DNA of 64,000 nucleotides from JABDCD01 sp964469525. GTDB lineage: Bacteria > Pseudomonadota > Alphaproteobacteria > Rickettsiales > SXRF01. Each line of letters begins with the position of its first letter. The stretch's first letter is position 1. The DNA lies in contig CAYXYU010000008.1 in the NCBI GenBank assembly GCA_964469525.1, forward strand, positions 29,649 through 93,648. The letters run 5' to 3'. Of this stretch, positions 34,552 through 41,339 are shown piece after piece. A program made the translations under genes and the position numbers. Under the pieces are notes generated by a model. That model did not search any database, was not told where the DNA came from, and saw only the letters and a program-made list of their open reading frames with translations.

Positions 34552-35151
34552 TCACCCGCGCTGCGGCGCGCCGGTGTTCTTGCTCTCGATGGCGGCCTGC
34601 ACGTGGCTGCCGGATTTCTTGAACTGGTCGGGACTGATGGCAGAGCCTTTTTTCTGCGGCTGCGCGGCTTCCATCTGTTCCCGCTGCGCCTGCGCCGCCA
34701 TCTGCTGCTGGATCGCGCCAATCACTTCCTGGCGGCCTTCCTCGCGGCCGATCATATAACCCTGCTGCATGGCCTCGGCCTGCATGCGCTCCTGCCGGTG
34801 GCCGTGCTTTTCGATCGCCTGCTCTGCCGCGCGCGTTTCCGCCGAGATGCGCCTGCCGCCCTTGGCCATGCCGAACAGGCCGCCGATGGCCGCCATCACG
34901 CCCAGAACCGGCGATGCGGCCATTTCGCCCGCCGCTCCGATACCGCCGCCTAAAATACCACCGATAATCGCTGCACCAGCAATGGCAACCGGCCCAAGAG
35001 TCGCTAGTGTGGCAATACCACCTGCCACCAGAGCGCCGGCTACTGCCAGCGCGGCTGGAATCAGCAGCGCACCCTTTACCACGCCTTTGGCGGTTTCCAC
35101 GCCGGCGGTCAGACTCGCGCTTACGAAATCGTGTTTGATCGGATCAGCCAT
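34552..35151 (-). CDS. Uncharacterised glycine-zipper membrane protein
   Basis: This 199-aa protein starts MADPIKHDFV (35151, GGTGGAA site); codons upstream were not used. Residues 20-95 form long Gly/Ala-rich hydrophobic segments with GxxxG spacing (AAIIGGILGGGIGAAGE), able to span or insert in a membrane. Residues 100-165 form a charged Gln/Met/Glu coiled coil (REEGRQEVIGAIQQQMAAQ). The tail is polar. This layout is shared with the upstream 189-aa ORF, so they are probably distant paralogues. No family is recognised. Function unknown. Confidence 0.55.
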   Translation of the reverse strand: MADPIKHDFVSASLTAGVETAKGVVKGALLIPAALAVAGALVAGGIATLATLGPVAIAGAAIIGGILGGGIGAAGEMAASPVLGVMAAIGGLFGMAKGGRRISAETRAAEQAIEKHGHRQERMQAEAMQQGYMIGREEGRQEVIGAIQQQMAAQAQREQMEAAQPQKKGSAISPDQFKKSGSHVQAAIESKNTGAPQRG

Positions 35152-35231
35152 AATTCCACCATTCTTCCCGTTACGCCGCCAGTATGCCACGAAAGCTCAG
35201 GCAGGCAAGTTACGCTTTTGTTACAACGCCT

Positions 35232-35801
35232 TTAATAGTTTATCCCACGACCCTGCCCCATGCCCGGGAGATCCATATTCCCATGCCCGAGGCCCATCTG
35301 CTGCGCCTGCTGCATCATGGCCATGCGCTGCTGCATCATGCGCATCTGCAGCGCCTGCTCGCGCTCGCGACGCACCGCCGCGCGGTCATGTTCGGCGATC
35401 AGATCGTCATTGGCGTCTTCCGCCGCCTGCCCGGCACCGGATACACCCGAAGCCAAGCCCAGTATGCCCCCCAGCGTGCCCGCCACCGCACCACCTGCCA
35501 AGGCAATGCTCCCAGCAGCATAAGCCGCCGAACTGGCCAACCAACCAGTTACTGCAGCTGTAGCACTCGGAGCTACAATACTTCCAATCGTTCCAATCAC
35601 AGCCGTTGCAATACTACCAACAAGGGTAATCGGGCCTCCAAGCGCCAATCCAACAACAGCAGCCCCGCCAGCCACCGCCAGTGCTCCAGCCGCCCCGATC
35701 AGTCCCCATTTGAGCACGCCTTTCAGGGTCTTGCCGACCACGTGTTTGGTCATTTCCCACAGGCGGCCAACGCCGCTTAAGCCATGATGTTCGTCAGACA
35801 T
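35232..35801 (-). CDS. Uncharacterised glycine-zipper membrane protein, first of three
   Basis: This 189-aa protein has a short polar start, a basic amphipathic helix (KHVVGKTLKGVLKWG), then about 100 residues of Gly/Ala/Val-rich membrane-type sequence (GAAGALAVAGGAAVVGLALGG and AGGAVAGTLGGILGLASG), a charged helix (RAAVRREREQALQMR) and a Met/Gln-rich end (MMQQRMAMMQQAQQMG). The plan matches the next gene downstream. A GGAAG site precedes the ATG. The 147-base AT-rich gap upstream probably holds the promoter of the three-gene unit. Confidence 0.55.
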   Translation of the reverse strand: MSDEHHGLSGVGRLWEMTKHVVGKTLKGVLKWGLIGAAGALAVAGGAAVVGLALGGPITLVGSIATAVIGTIGSIVAPSATAAVTGWLASSAAYAAGSIALAGGAVAGTLGGILGLASGVSGAGQAAEDANDDLIAEHDRAAVRREREQALQMRMMQQRMAMMQQAQQMGLGHGNMDLPGMGQGRGINY

Positions 35802-35948
35802 AATCTTCCTAACGCTATTATCCCTTGCTTATACTATGGCATAAGGGAGGTTTTACAGCAAATTAAGGTTTTATGACGGTTTTCAAAGGGGGGAGGCCGA
35901 TTGTCACGAAAACGTCACGGCCCATTGAATTCTTTTAATTTCAATTGA

Positions 35949-36509
35949 TTAAGCAGGAAGCGATTGAAGCTGCCCTTGCGCCTTCTTTTCGCCACGGGCG
36001 CCGATGCCATGGTCCACTGTCACGAAATAATCCTCTCCGGTGGCATGTTCCATGTCGCCAATGCCTATGTTTTTAGCTTTTTCCGCTATGGCGGCAATCT
36101 GCGCCACCATGGCTTCCGAAAAGCCCGGCAGCATCTGACGAAAGGTCTCGATGGCGGCCAGGCCGGTTACGCCAGCGGCCAGATCCTGATGCGTCTTTTC
36201 CGAAGCCATATCATGCACTTCTCTCGATACCGCCTCCAGCCGGCTTTCCTCGGCGCGGCTGGCGGCCACGTCTTTGGCCTCTTGATCCAGCACGGCTATA
36301 TCAGCATCGGAAATGTCCCTGCCCTCGCGGCGCGCCTGCTCTTTGGCGTCATCAAGATTAGCCTTGGCGGTATCGATCGTCTGCTGCGCCTTTGCCACGG
36401 CGACTGCATCCGGTTCATCCCGCGTCACCGGGCCGAATTCCGGCACCAGAGGGAATGCCTGATACTTTCTCTCCAAGGTCTGAATATCATCGTCGGTAAC
36501 GCTAGTCAT
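35949..36509 (-). CDS. Uncharacterised Ala/Glu-rich helical protein
   Basis: This 186-aa ORF is predicted to be largely helical and charged (residues 40-110, QTIDTAKANLDDAKEQARREG), with a short more hydrophobic stretch (about 118-150, AAGVTGLAAIETFRQMLPG) and an acidic-to-basic end. No signal peptide or domain is recognised. MTSVTDDD at 36509 was taken as start; an upstream in-frame ATG at 36581 would butt against the divergent rluD start. Neither has a clear ribosome site. It neighbours the three membrane-protein genes and may belong with them. Confidence 0.5.
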   Translation of the reverse strand: MTSVTDDDIQTLERKYQAFPLVPEFGPVTRDEPDAVAVAKAQQTIDTAKANLDDAKEQARREGRDISDADIAVLDQEAKDVAASRAEESRLEAVSREVHDMASEKTHQDLAAGVTGLAAIETFRQMLPGFSEAMVAQIAAIAEKAKNIGIGDMEHATGEDYFVTVDHGIGARGEKKAQGQLQSLPA

Positions 36510-36581
36510 AGGCGAATCATACTGCAGTTCCAAGCCATTTTCAATGCTGCGGCAAGCGCGAGCTTGCGTTACTCTCGCCAT

Positions 36582-37631
36582 ATGGTCAAGGCTACGCACC
36601 GCTTCACCGCCACTGACGCCGATGCGAAAATGCGGCTCGATCGCTTTTTATCAGCGCGCCTGCCGGAACTGTCGCGCAGCCGGCTGCAGGCGCTGATCGC
36701 GAAAGGCTGCGTTACGCGCGACGGAACCATCGTCAGCGACGCCGCCGCGAAAGTGAAACCAGGCCAGGAGTTTCTGCTCACCATTCCGGAAGCCACGCCG
36801 TCGCATCTGCTGCCGCAGGCCATCGCGCTTGATATTGTGTACGAGGATGAGCATCTGCTTATCATCAACAAGCCGGCAGGCCTCACCGTGCATCCGGGCG
36901 CGGGCAATCCCGACCACACGCTGGTCAACGCGCTGCTGGCGCATTGCGGCGCGTCGCTTTCCGGTATAGGCGGCGTGGCACGGCCCGGCATCGTGCACCG
37001 CATCGACAAGGATACGAGCGGCCTGCTGGTGGTGGCTAAAAACGACGCCACGCATAACGCGCTGTCGGCGCAGCTGGCCGACCGCTCGCTGAAGCGCACT
37101 TACGCCGCCATCGTCTGGGGCCTGCCGAAAAACAGCCACGGCACCATCACCGGTAATATCGGCCGCTCTATTTCCAACCGGCAGAAAATGGCAGTAGTGA
37201 CTAAAGGCGGCAAGCCCGCGGTGACGCATTACGAGGTGGTGAAGAAATTCCCCCTCACCCTACCCCTCTCCCGCATGCGGGAGAGGGAAGCGCCGCGCAT
37301 GTGCGGCGCGGGTGAGGGTAGCTTGGCCTCCCTCGTTGAATGCAAGCTCGAAACCGGCCGCACCCATCAGATCCGCGTACATTTCGCCCATATCGGCCAC
37401 CCGCTGGTCGGCGATCCGGTGTATGGCCAGTCAACGCAGAGCCGCCTCAACGCGAACATCTACAAATCCCTGCCGGAACAAACCCGCGCCGCGCTGCTGG
37501 ATTTCAAGCGGCAGGCACTGCATGCGCGAGCGCTGGAGTTGATTCACCCCGCCACGGGAAAGAAAATGCGCTTCGAGGCGGAGATACCGGCGGATATGCG
37601 GGCGTTGATTAAAACACTTGCACTGTCATAA
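36582..37631 (+). CDS. rluD: RluD-type 23S rRNA pseudouridine synthase with in-frame repeat insertion
   Basis: This 349-aa RluA-family enzyme would convert uridines in helix 69 of 23S rRNA. It has an N-terminal S4 domain (about residues 18-70), the conserved INKPAGLTVHPGAGN block and the catalytic motif HRIDKDTSG with D142. The RluA/RluD end motif ETGRTHQIRVH ... GHPLVGDPVYG follows. About residues 224-246, between YEVVKKF and SLASLVECKLETG, are translated from a family D palindromic repeat and have no counterpart in normal RluD. The frame is preserved. Assignment to RluD rather than RluA or RluC rests on overall layout. Confidence 0.9.
   Translation: MVKATHRFTATDADAKMRLDRFLSARLPELSRSRLQALIAKGCVTRDGTIVSDAAAKVKPGQEFLLTIPEATPSHLLPQAIALDIVYEDEHLLIINKPAGLTVHPGAGNPDHTLVNALLAHCGASLSGIGGVARPGIVHRIDKDTSGLLVVAKNDATHNALSAQLADRSLKRTYAAIVWGLPKNSHGTITGNIGRSISNRQKMAVVTKGGKPAVTHYEVVKKFPLTLPLSRMREREAPRMCGAGEGSLASLVECKLETGRTHQIRVHFAHIGHPLVGDPVYGQSTQSRLNANIYKSLPEQTRAALLDFKRQALHARALELIHPATGKKMRFEAEIPADMRALIKTLALS
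37250..37319. repeat. Palindromic repeat, family D, copy 3, inside rluD
   Basis: CCCCTCACCC at the left pairs with GGGTGAGGG at the right; CTCTCCCGCATGCGGGAGAG and GCCGCGCATGTGCGGC are internal hairpins. The added length is a multiple of three and no stop codon arises in the rluD frame. Confidence 0.88.
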
Positions 37632-37719
37632 TTCCTTTATCTCCGAAAGACAATCGTCACTAAATCTTCATATTACAAACCGTTGCTTTCCTGTAGAATA
37701 GGCCTGTAAGTGAGGAAAT

Positions 37720-38196
37720 ATGTGGCCTTTTTCGAGCAGTAAGAAACCGATCGAACTTTCAGAAGCTGCCAAAGAAAAATATGCGCACGCATCGACTGAC
37801 GAACTGCTAAAGCAAAAATCCGCGCTCAAAGAAGAACGCGACCATCCCTCTCTTTCTACTTGGGAGCACGCTAAATCATTTGGTGCAGGTGTGACACTCA
37901 GCCCTGAAGGTATCGCAGGGCAAGTAATCGGGGGTGCCGCGCAAATTGGAATAGGCATGGTTGACCCCGAGAGAATTGCAAATGGGGTGTTGAAAAATAG
38001 TACAAAAGCGCTTCAGGGCTGGACAGGTATAGCTATAACACAGGTAGGTGTTCCTGTAGTATTGGGCCTCAATGCCTACCGCCGTTATACCAACCGCAAG
38101 CGTGAGCATATCAACGAAGAAAAGCAGGCAGAGCTAACCTTCGTTGAAAAAGTGCTTGCCGAACGCGAAGCCGTCGTTACAGAGAAGTCGCGATAA
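37720..38196 (+). CDS. Uncharacterised protein with central hydrophobic region
   Basis: This 158-aa ORF has a good GAGGAAAT ribosome site. It opens MWPFSSSKKP, has a charged helical part (residues 12-55), then Gly/Ile-rich segments (about 56-80 and 95-120, ITQVGVPVVLGLNAYR) that could contact a membrane, and a strongly charged helical tail. Base composition is lower in GC than the dcw genes. I recognise no family. It follows rluD on the same strand after 88 bases, and it may belong to the nearby group of membrane-associated unknowns. Confidence 0.5.
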   Translation: MWPFSSSKKPIELSEAAKEKYAHASTDELLKQKSALKEERDHPSLSTWEHAKSFGAGVTLSPEGIAGQVIGGAAQIGIGMVDPERIANGVLKNSTKALQGWTGIAITQVGVPVVLGLNAYRRYTNRKREHINEEKQAELTFVEKVLAEREAVVTEKSR

Positions 38197-38203
38197 TACA
38201 TCC

Positions 38204-38284
38204 CGTCATCACCCGAATCGCATAGCGATTCCAGAGTGATCTCCATATCCTAGAGTTTACTGCGCAAACTCTAGGGGAATGACG
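38204..38284. repeat. Dispersed two-hairpin repeat, family A, copy 3
   Basis: Outer ends CGTCATCACCC and GGGGAATGACGG enclose GAATCGCATAGCGATTC and AGAGTTTACTGCGCAAACTCT hairpins. It lies between the convergent 158-aa and EF-hand genes. Confidence 0.8.
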
Positions 38285-38304
38285 GGTATATCCGAGATGA
38301 AATC

Positions 38305-38628
38305 TCAATACGGATGACGCTGCGGATCGCCGGTTTCGCCCGGAGGATCCATCAGCGGACCGCCGGCAGCAGGACTTTTCATGTACATGCTTTCCTTGTG
38401 ATCCATCATCTCCTGCTGTGTCAGCACACCGTCATTGTTGGCATCGGCCGACTCGAACATGCGGTTGCTAAATATCTCATGCTCGGCGCGACTGACGCGC
38501 TTGTCGTTATCGGTATCCATTTCCAGGAAATGTTTTTCGGTCTTCATTTTCATTTCGCTGCTCAGGTTGGCCAGGGCAGGCGTGGACATGCACGCGCCCG
38601 CCAAGGCGAAAAGAATCAGTTTGTTCAT
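38305..38628 (-). CDS. Secreted EF-hand protein
   Basis: This 107-aa protein has a signal peptide (MNKLILFALAGACMSTPALA) and two EF-hand loops, DTDNDKRVSRAE and DANNDGVLTQQE, both with Asp at positions 1, 3 and 5 or a close match and Glu at 12, so calcium binding in the periplasm is likely. The tail is Pro/Gly/Met-rich. The start at 38628 has AGGA 8 bases upstream. Similar small EF-hand proteins are common in alphaproteobacteria; their roles are mostly unknown. Confidence 0.78.
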   Translation of the reverse strand: MNKLILFALAGACMSTPALANLSSEMKMKTEKHFLEMDTDNDKRVSRAEHEIFSNRMFESADANNDGVLTQQEMMDHKESMYMKSPAAGGPLMDPPGETGDPQRHPY

Positions 38629-38781
38629 AACGTAGGTCCTCATATAGGGGGTTGACGGAAAGAAAGAAATCTTCGGCTCCTATTGCATACTCTTTCGTAT
38701 CAATTACCCATATTGAAATGGACGCGCATTTATAGGATAAGCATAAGAGTGAATTTCGATCACCAACCCGGAGGAAAATCC

Positions 38782-38937
38782 ATGCATTACCGTCGCATCG
38801 CCCATAGCGCCCTGCTGGCCTTGAGTCTAGTCGTGCTTGCCGCCTGCAACACCATCGAAGGCGCCGGAGAAGATATCAAAGGCGCCGGGGAATGGACCGC
38901 CGAGTCGGCGCGAAAAGTCCAGAAAGAGATCGAATAG
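38782..38937 (+). CDS. Entericidin-family lipoprotein
   Basis: This 51-aa lipoprotein has a signal peptide with lipobox VLAAC and the entericidin signature NTIEGAGEDIKGAGE followed by an amphipathic helix. The start is supported by a GGAGGAAAA site. In Enterobacteria entericidin A and B form an antidote/toxin pair; here only one copy of this family is present. The downstream 50-aa lipoprotein is unrelated in its mature part. Confidence 0.85.
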   Translation: MHYRRIAHSALLALSLVVLAACNTIEGAGEDIKGAGEWTAESARKVQKEIE

Positions 38938-38943
38938 AGCTGA

Positions 38944-39026
38944 CCCTCACCCGCCGGCCTCCGCGCTGCCGCGCGAAGGCGCGGCTTCCCTCTCCCGCAC
39001 TGCGGGAGAGGGGTAGGGTGAGGGCG
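38944..39026. repeat. Palindromic repeat, family D, copy 4
   Basis: CCCTCACCC and GGGTGAGGGC ends enclose GCGCTGCCGCGCGAAGGCGC and CTCTCCCGCACTGCGGGAGAG hairpins. It lies immediately after the entericidin stop codon and may end its transcript. Confidence 0.83.
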
Positions 39027-39098
39027 CTTCGCGCCCAAATGTCAACTCCGCTTTGAAAATTTAGGCGCCCCGCGTCAGTCTCAGGCACGGAGGCATTT

Positions 39099-39251
39099 AT
39101 GAAATACGTGATCCTGACCGTTTTGGCGGTGGCGCTGGCCGCATGCAATGCGACCGTGCCGAGCATTCAGAAAAACCTGCGGCAGAACGCTATAGAACGC
39201 GAACAGGCCGGCGAGACCTATGACATGGTCAGGCCGCTTGACCAGCCTTGA
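39099..39251 (+). CDS. Small lipoprotein (50 aa)
   Basis: The sequence encodes a 50-aa product starting MKYVILTVLAVALAACNATV, with a lipobox (LAAC, Cys16) and a GGAGG ribosome site 6 bases before the ATG. The mature part is a short polar helix (IQKNLRQNAIEREQAGE). Its 3' end overlaps the convergent grxD gene by 23 bases. Not recognised as any named family; too short for confident similarity. Confidence 0.6.
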   Translation: MKYVILTVLAVALAACNATVPSIQKNLRQNAIEREQAGETYDMVRPLDQP

Positions 39252-39573
39252 TACCCTTGGCGGCCAGCAGTTCTTTGAGTTCGCCGCTCTGGTACATTTC
39301 GCGCACGATATCGCAGCCGCCGATGAACTCGCCCTTCACATAGAGCTGCGGGATGGTCGGCCAGTTGGTGAATTGCTTGATGCCCTCGCGCACCGCCGGA
39401 TCGGCCAGCACGTTGACGTCCTTGAACTCCTTGATACCCAGACGGTCCAGCACCTGCACCACCGTGGCGGAAAAGCCGCATTGCGGCACCTGCTTCGTGC
39501 CCTTCATGTAAAGCACGATATTATTTTCACTGATGTCTTTTTTAATGCGGTCGAAAGTCGGGTTGTCGGTCAT
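39229..39573 (-). CDS. grxD: Monothiol glutaredoxin Grx4/GrxD
   Basis: This 114-aa monothiol glutaredoxin has the CGFS active site (Cys32), the VVQVLDRLGI and NWPTIPQLYVKGEFIGGCDI blocks for glutathione and [2Fe-2S] binding. It acts in iron-sulfur cluster transfer and iron sensing, typically with BolA, whose gene lies just upstream in the same direction. The start has a GGAGAAA site. The two are separated by repeat sequence only. Confidence 0.95.
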   Translation of the reverse strand: MTDNPTFDRIKKDISENNIVLYMKGTKQVPQCGFSATVVQVLDRLGIKEFKDVNVLADPAVREGIKQFTNWPTIPQLYVKGEFIGGCDIVREMYQSGELKELLAAKGIKAGQAA

Positions 39574-39586
39574 TTTATTTCTCCTA

Positions 39587-39653
39587 CCCCCGCATTTATT
39601 GCGGGGTCTGGTTATCAGAAGTACCGGACCCCGCAACAAGTGAGGGAATCCGG
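39587..39653. repeat. Palindromic repeat, family F, copy 1, overlapping the bolA 3' end
   Basis: CCCCGCATTTATTGCGGGG and GGACCCCGCAACAAGTG motifs form paired arms around TCTGGTT. The same outer sequences recur at 40323-40463. Here the element supplies the last 18-20 codons of bolA and its stop codon. Confidence 0.78.
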
Positions 39654-39868
39654 GTCGTCACACTCAAGGCATGCAACCGGTTGCCCATGCCGCCCACCGC
39701 GTCATACACCACGCGGTGCTGCGCTATTCTGGGCATGCCGGCAAAGCGGTGGGACGTCACCACGATGCTGTAATGATCGTTATCCCCGGCGAGATCGGTT
39801 AATTCAATCGTAGCATCCGGCAGGGCTTCCCGTACCAGGCGCTCAATCTCAGCGGCGCTCATGCCCAT
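39596..39868 (-). CDS. bolA: BolA-family protein
   Basis: This 90-aa protein has the BolA fold pattern: EIERLVREALPDATIEL, a variable loop, then HYSIVVTSHRFAGMPRIAQHRVVYDAVG and the C-terminal helix with LHALSVTTR. BolA proteins pair with monothiol glutaredoxins through a bridging [2Fe-2S] cluster and modulate iron regulation. The ending after about residue 70 (IPSLVAGSGTSDNQTPQ) comes from a palindromic repeat and is foreign to the family. The start has GAGGAAAG 6 bases upstream. Confidence 0.88.
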   Translation of the reverse strand: MGMSAAEIERLVREALPDATIELTDLAGDNDHYSIVVTSHRFAGMPRIAQHRVVYDAVGGMGNRLHALSVTTRIPSLVAGSGTSDNQTPQ

Positions 39869-39957
39869 GGGCTTTCCTCAAAAAAACTGCAAGCGATACT
39901 GCTGTTGATGTAGGTAATTATGATTGACAATGCAAGCCAAAGCCGCTATTAATTAAT

Positions 39958-39972
39958 TGCGAATGATTCGCA
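39958..39972 (+). promoter_or_regulatory. Fur-type box upstream of the iron-uptake pair
   Basis: TGCGAAT-G-ATTCGCA is a perfect 7-1-7 inverted repeat in an AT-rich gap 25 bases before the cupredoxin start. It fits the TGANAATNATTNTCA plan of Fur boxes and the variants seen in alphaproteobacteria. It also lies upstream of bolA on the other strand. It predicts repression when iron is plentiful. Confidence 0.7.
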
Positions 39973-39996
39973 TTCACCATTTTCCCGTAGCTTATC

Positions 39997-40320
39997 ATGC
40001 AACCGTTGATTCTTTCCCTTGCCGCCCTACTCATCTCCGCGCCCGCGCTCGCCGACACGCCGGTTTATGAAGTTTCCATCAAAGATCACAAGTTCACCCC
40101 CGATACGGTGGAAATCCCGGCCGATACCAAGGTCAAGCTGCTGGTGAAGAATCTCGACCCGACGCCGGAGGAATTCGAAAGCCACGATTTCAACCGCGAG
40201 AAAGTCATCCCCGGTAACAGCAAGGCGACCATTTTCGTGGGTCCGCTGAAGCCGGGTGAATATAAGTTCTTCGGCGAGTTCAACATGGACAGCGCGCAGG
40301 GGAAGCTGATTGTGAAATAA
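39997..40320 (+). CDS. Periplasmic cupredoxin-domain protein (EfeO N-domain-like)
   Basis: This 107-aa protein has a signal peptide (MQPLILSLAALLISAPALA) and a single cupredoxin-like domain with KDHKFTPDTVEIPA, the EFESHDFNREK segment and the final GEFNMDSAQGKLIV. There is no Cys copper ligand, but Glu, His and Met residues typical of EfeO/FtrB-type partners of iron permeases are present. It precedes an FTR1 permease, so it probably binds or oxidises iron for import. A Fur-type box lies just upstream. Confidence 0.83.
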   Translation: MQPLILSLAALLISAPALADTPVYEVSIKDHKFTPDTVEIPADTKVKLLVKNLDPTPEEFESHDFNREKVIPGNSKATIFVGPLKPGEYKFFGEFNMDSAQGKLIVK

Positions 40321-40322
40321 AT

Positions 40323-40463
40323 CCCCGCATAGCCCGCCTAAGCGGGCGTATTGCGGGGTCTGGTTCAGGAACGGCAGAACACATGGCAACACGGAATGCA
40401 TTGATAAGAGTTCACATCCATTGCGCGGGTAATCTGACCGGACCCCGCAACAAGTGCGGGGTT
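40323..40463. repeat. Palindromic repeat, family F, copy 2 (expanded)
   Basis: The left end has the GC-rich hairpin CCCGCCTAAGCGGGC inside CCCCGCA...TTGCGGGGTC, and the right end has GGACCCCGCAACAAGTGCGGGG. The arms match copy 1, but the central part is about 75 bases longer. It lies in the gap between the cupredoxin and FTR1 genes and would fold in their shared transcript. Confidence 0.75.
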
Positions 40464-40468
40464 TAGTT

Positions 40469-41293
40469 ATGGCCGCCACCTTCATCATCATGTTCCGCGA
40501 GATCCTCGAGATCTCGATCATTCTCGGCATCATCATGGCGGCGACAAAAGACATTGCCGGGCGCAGCCGCTGGGTTGGCATCGGCATCGCCGGCGGCATC
40601 GCCGGATCGGCACTGGTCGCTTACTTCGCGGGCGCCATCTCCGAAGCCGTCGAAGGCATGGGACAGGAAGTGCTCAATGCCGGCGTGCTGTTCGTCGCCG
40701 TGCTGATGATCGGCTGGACGGTAGTGTGGATGAGCACGCACGCACGCCAGATGGTGCAGAAAATCCGGGGAGTCGGGCAGGCGGTGCATGACGGAAAGCT
40801 GCCGATGTATGCGCTGACGGTGGTGGTCAGCCTCTCCATGTGGCGCGAAGGCGCCGAGATCGTACTGTTCATGACCGGCATCCTGAGCACCAGCCGGGAA
40901 TCGCTGCTGGCAATTAGCGCCGCGGGATTAGCAGGCGCCCTGGTCGCCGGAACCATCGGCCTGCTTCTCTATCTCGGCCTGGTGAAATTCTCCACGAAAT
41001 ATTTATTCGCCACGACTAGCTGGCTTTTGGTGCTGCTCGCCTGCGGCATGAGCGCGCAGGCCGCCGGTTACCTGGTGGCGGCCGACATGCTGCCGGTATT
41101 GACGCCGCAGCTGTGGGATACGTCCTGGCTGCTCTCCGAAAGCAGCCTGCTTGGCAAGATCTTCGGCGCCATGCTCGGCTATACCGAGCGCCCAAGCGGC
41201 ATCCAGCTGGTATTCTACCTTACCACCTTCGGCGTGATCGCCGCCCTGCTCAAGGTCACGCAGCGCCCCAAAACCGTGGCGCAGGCGGCGTAA
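40469..41293 (+). CDS. FTR1-family iron permease
   Basis: This 274-aa polytopic inner-membrane protein imports iron. It has seven or so hydrophobic segments and the two REXXE motifs that bind iron, R10-E14 (REILE) and R126-E130 (REGAE). It works with the upstream periplasmic cupredoxin, as in EfeUO or FtrBC systems; no EfeB-type peroxidase is adjacent. The ATG at 40469 was chosen over an in-frame GTG (40454) that lies within the repeat. No strong ribosome site is visible, perhaps because the repeat replaced it. Confidence 0.9.
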   Translation: MAATFIIMFREILEISIILGIIMAATKDIAGRSRWVGIGIAGGIAGSALVAYFAGAISEAVEGMGQEVLNAGVLFVAVLMIGWTVVWMSTHARQMVQKIRGVGQAVHDGKLPMYALTVVVSLSMWREGAEIVLFMTGILSTSRESLLAISAAGLAGALVAGTIGLLLYLGLVKFSTKYLFATTSWLLVLLACGMSAQAAGYLVAADMLPVLTPQLWDTSWLLSESSLLGKIFGAMLGYTERPSGIQLVFYLTTFGVIAALLKVTQRPKTVAQAA

Positions 41294-41339
41294 CAGCCAC
41301 GTTGATTTTCGTTGTAAAACGCCGCTGCCATGCTAACAC

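Noticed and set aside
38782..39251. Entericidin toxin-antidote pair
   Set aside because: Only the first small lipoprotein has the entericidin signature. The second lacks it, so a two-gene antidote/toxin pair is not supported.
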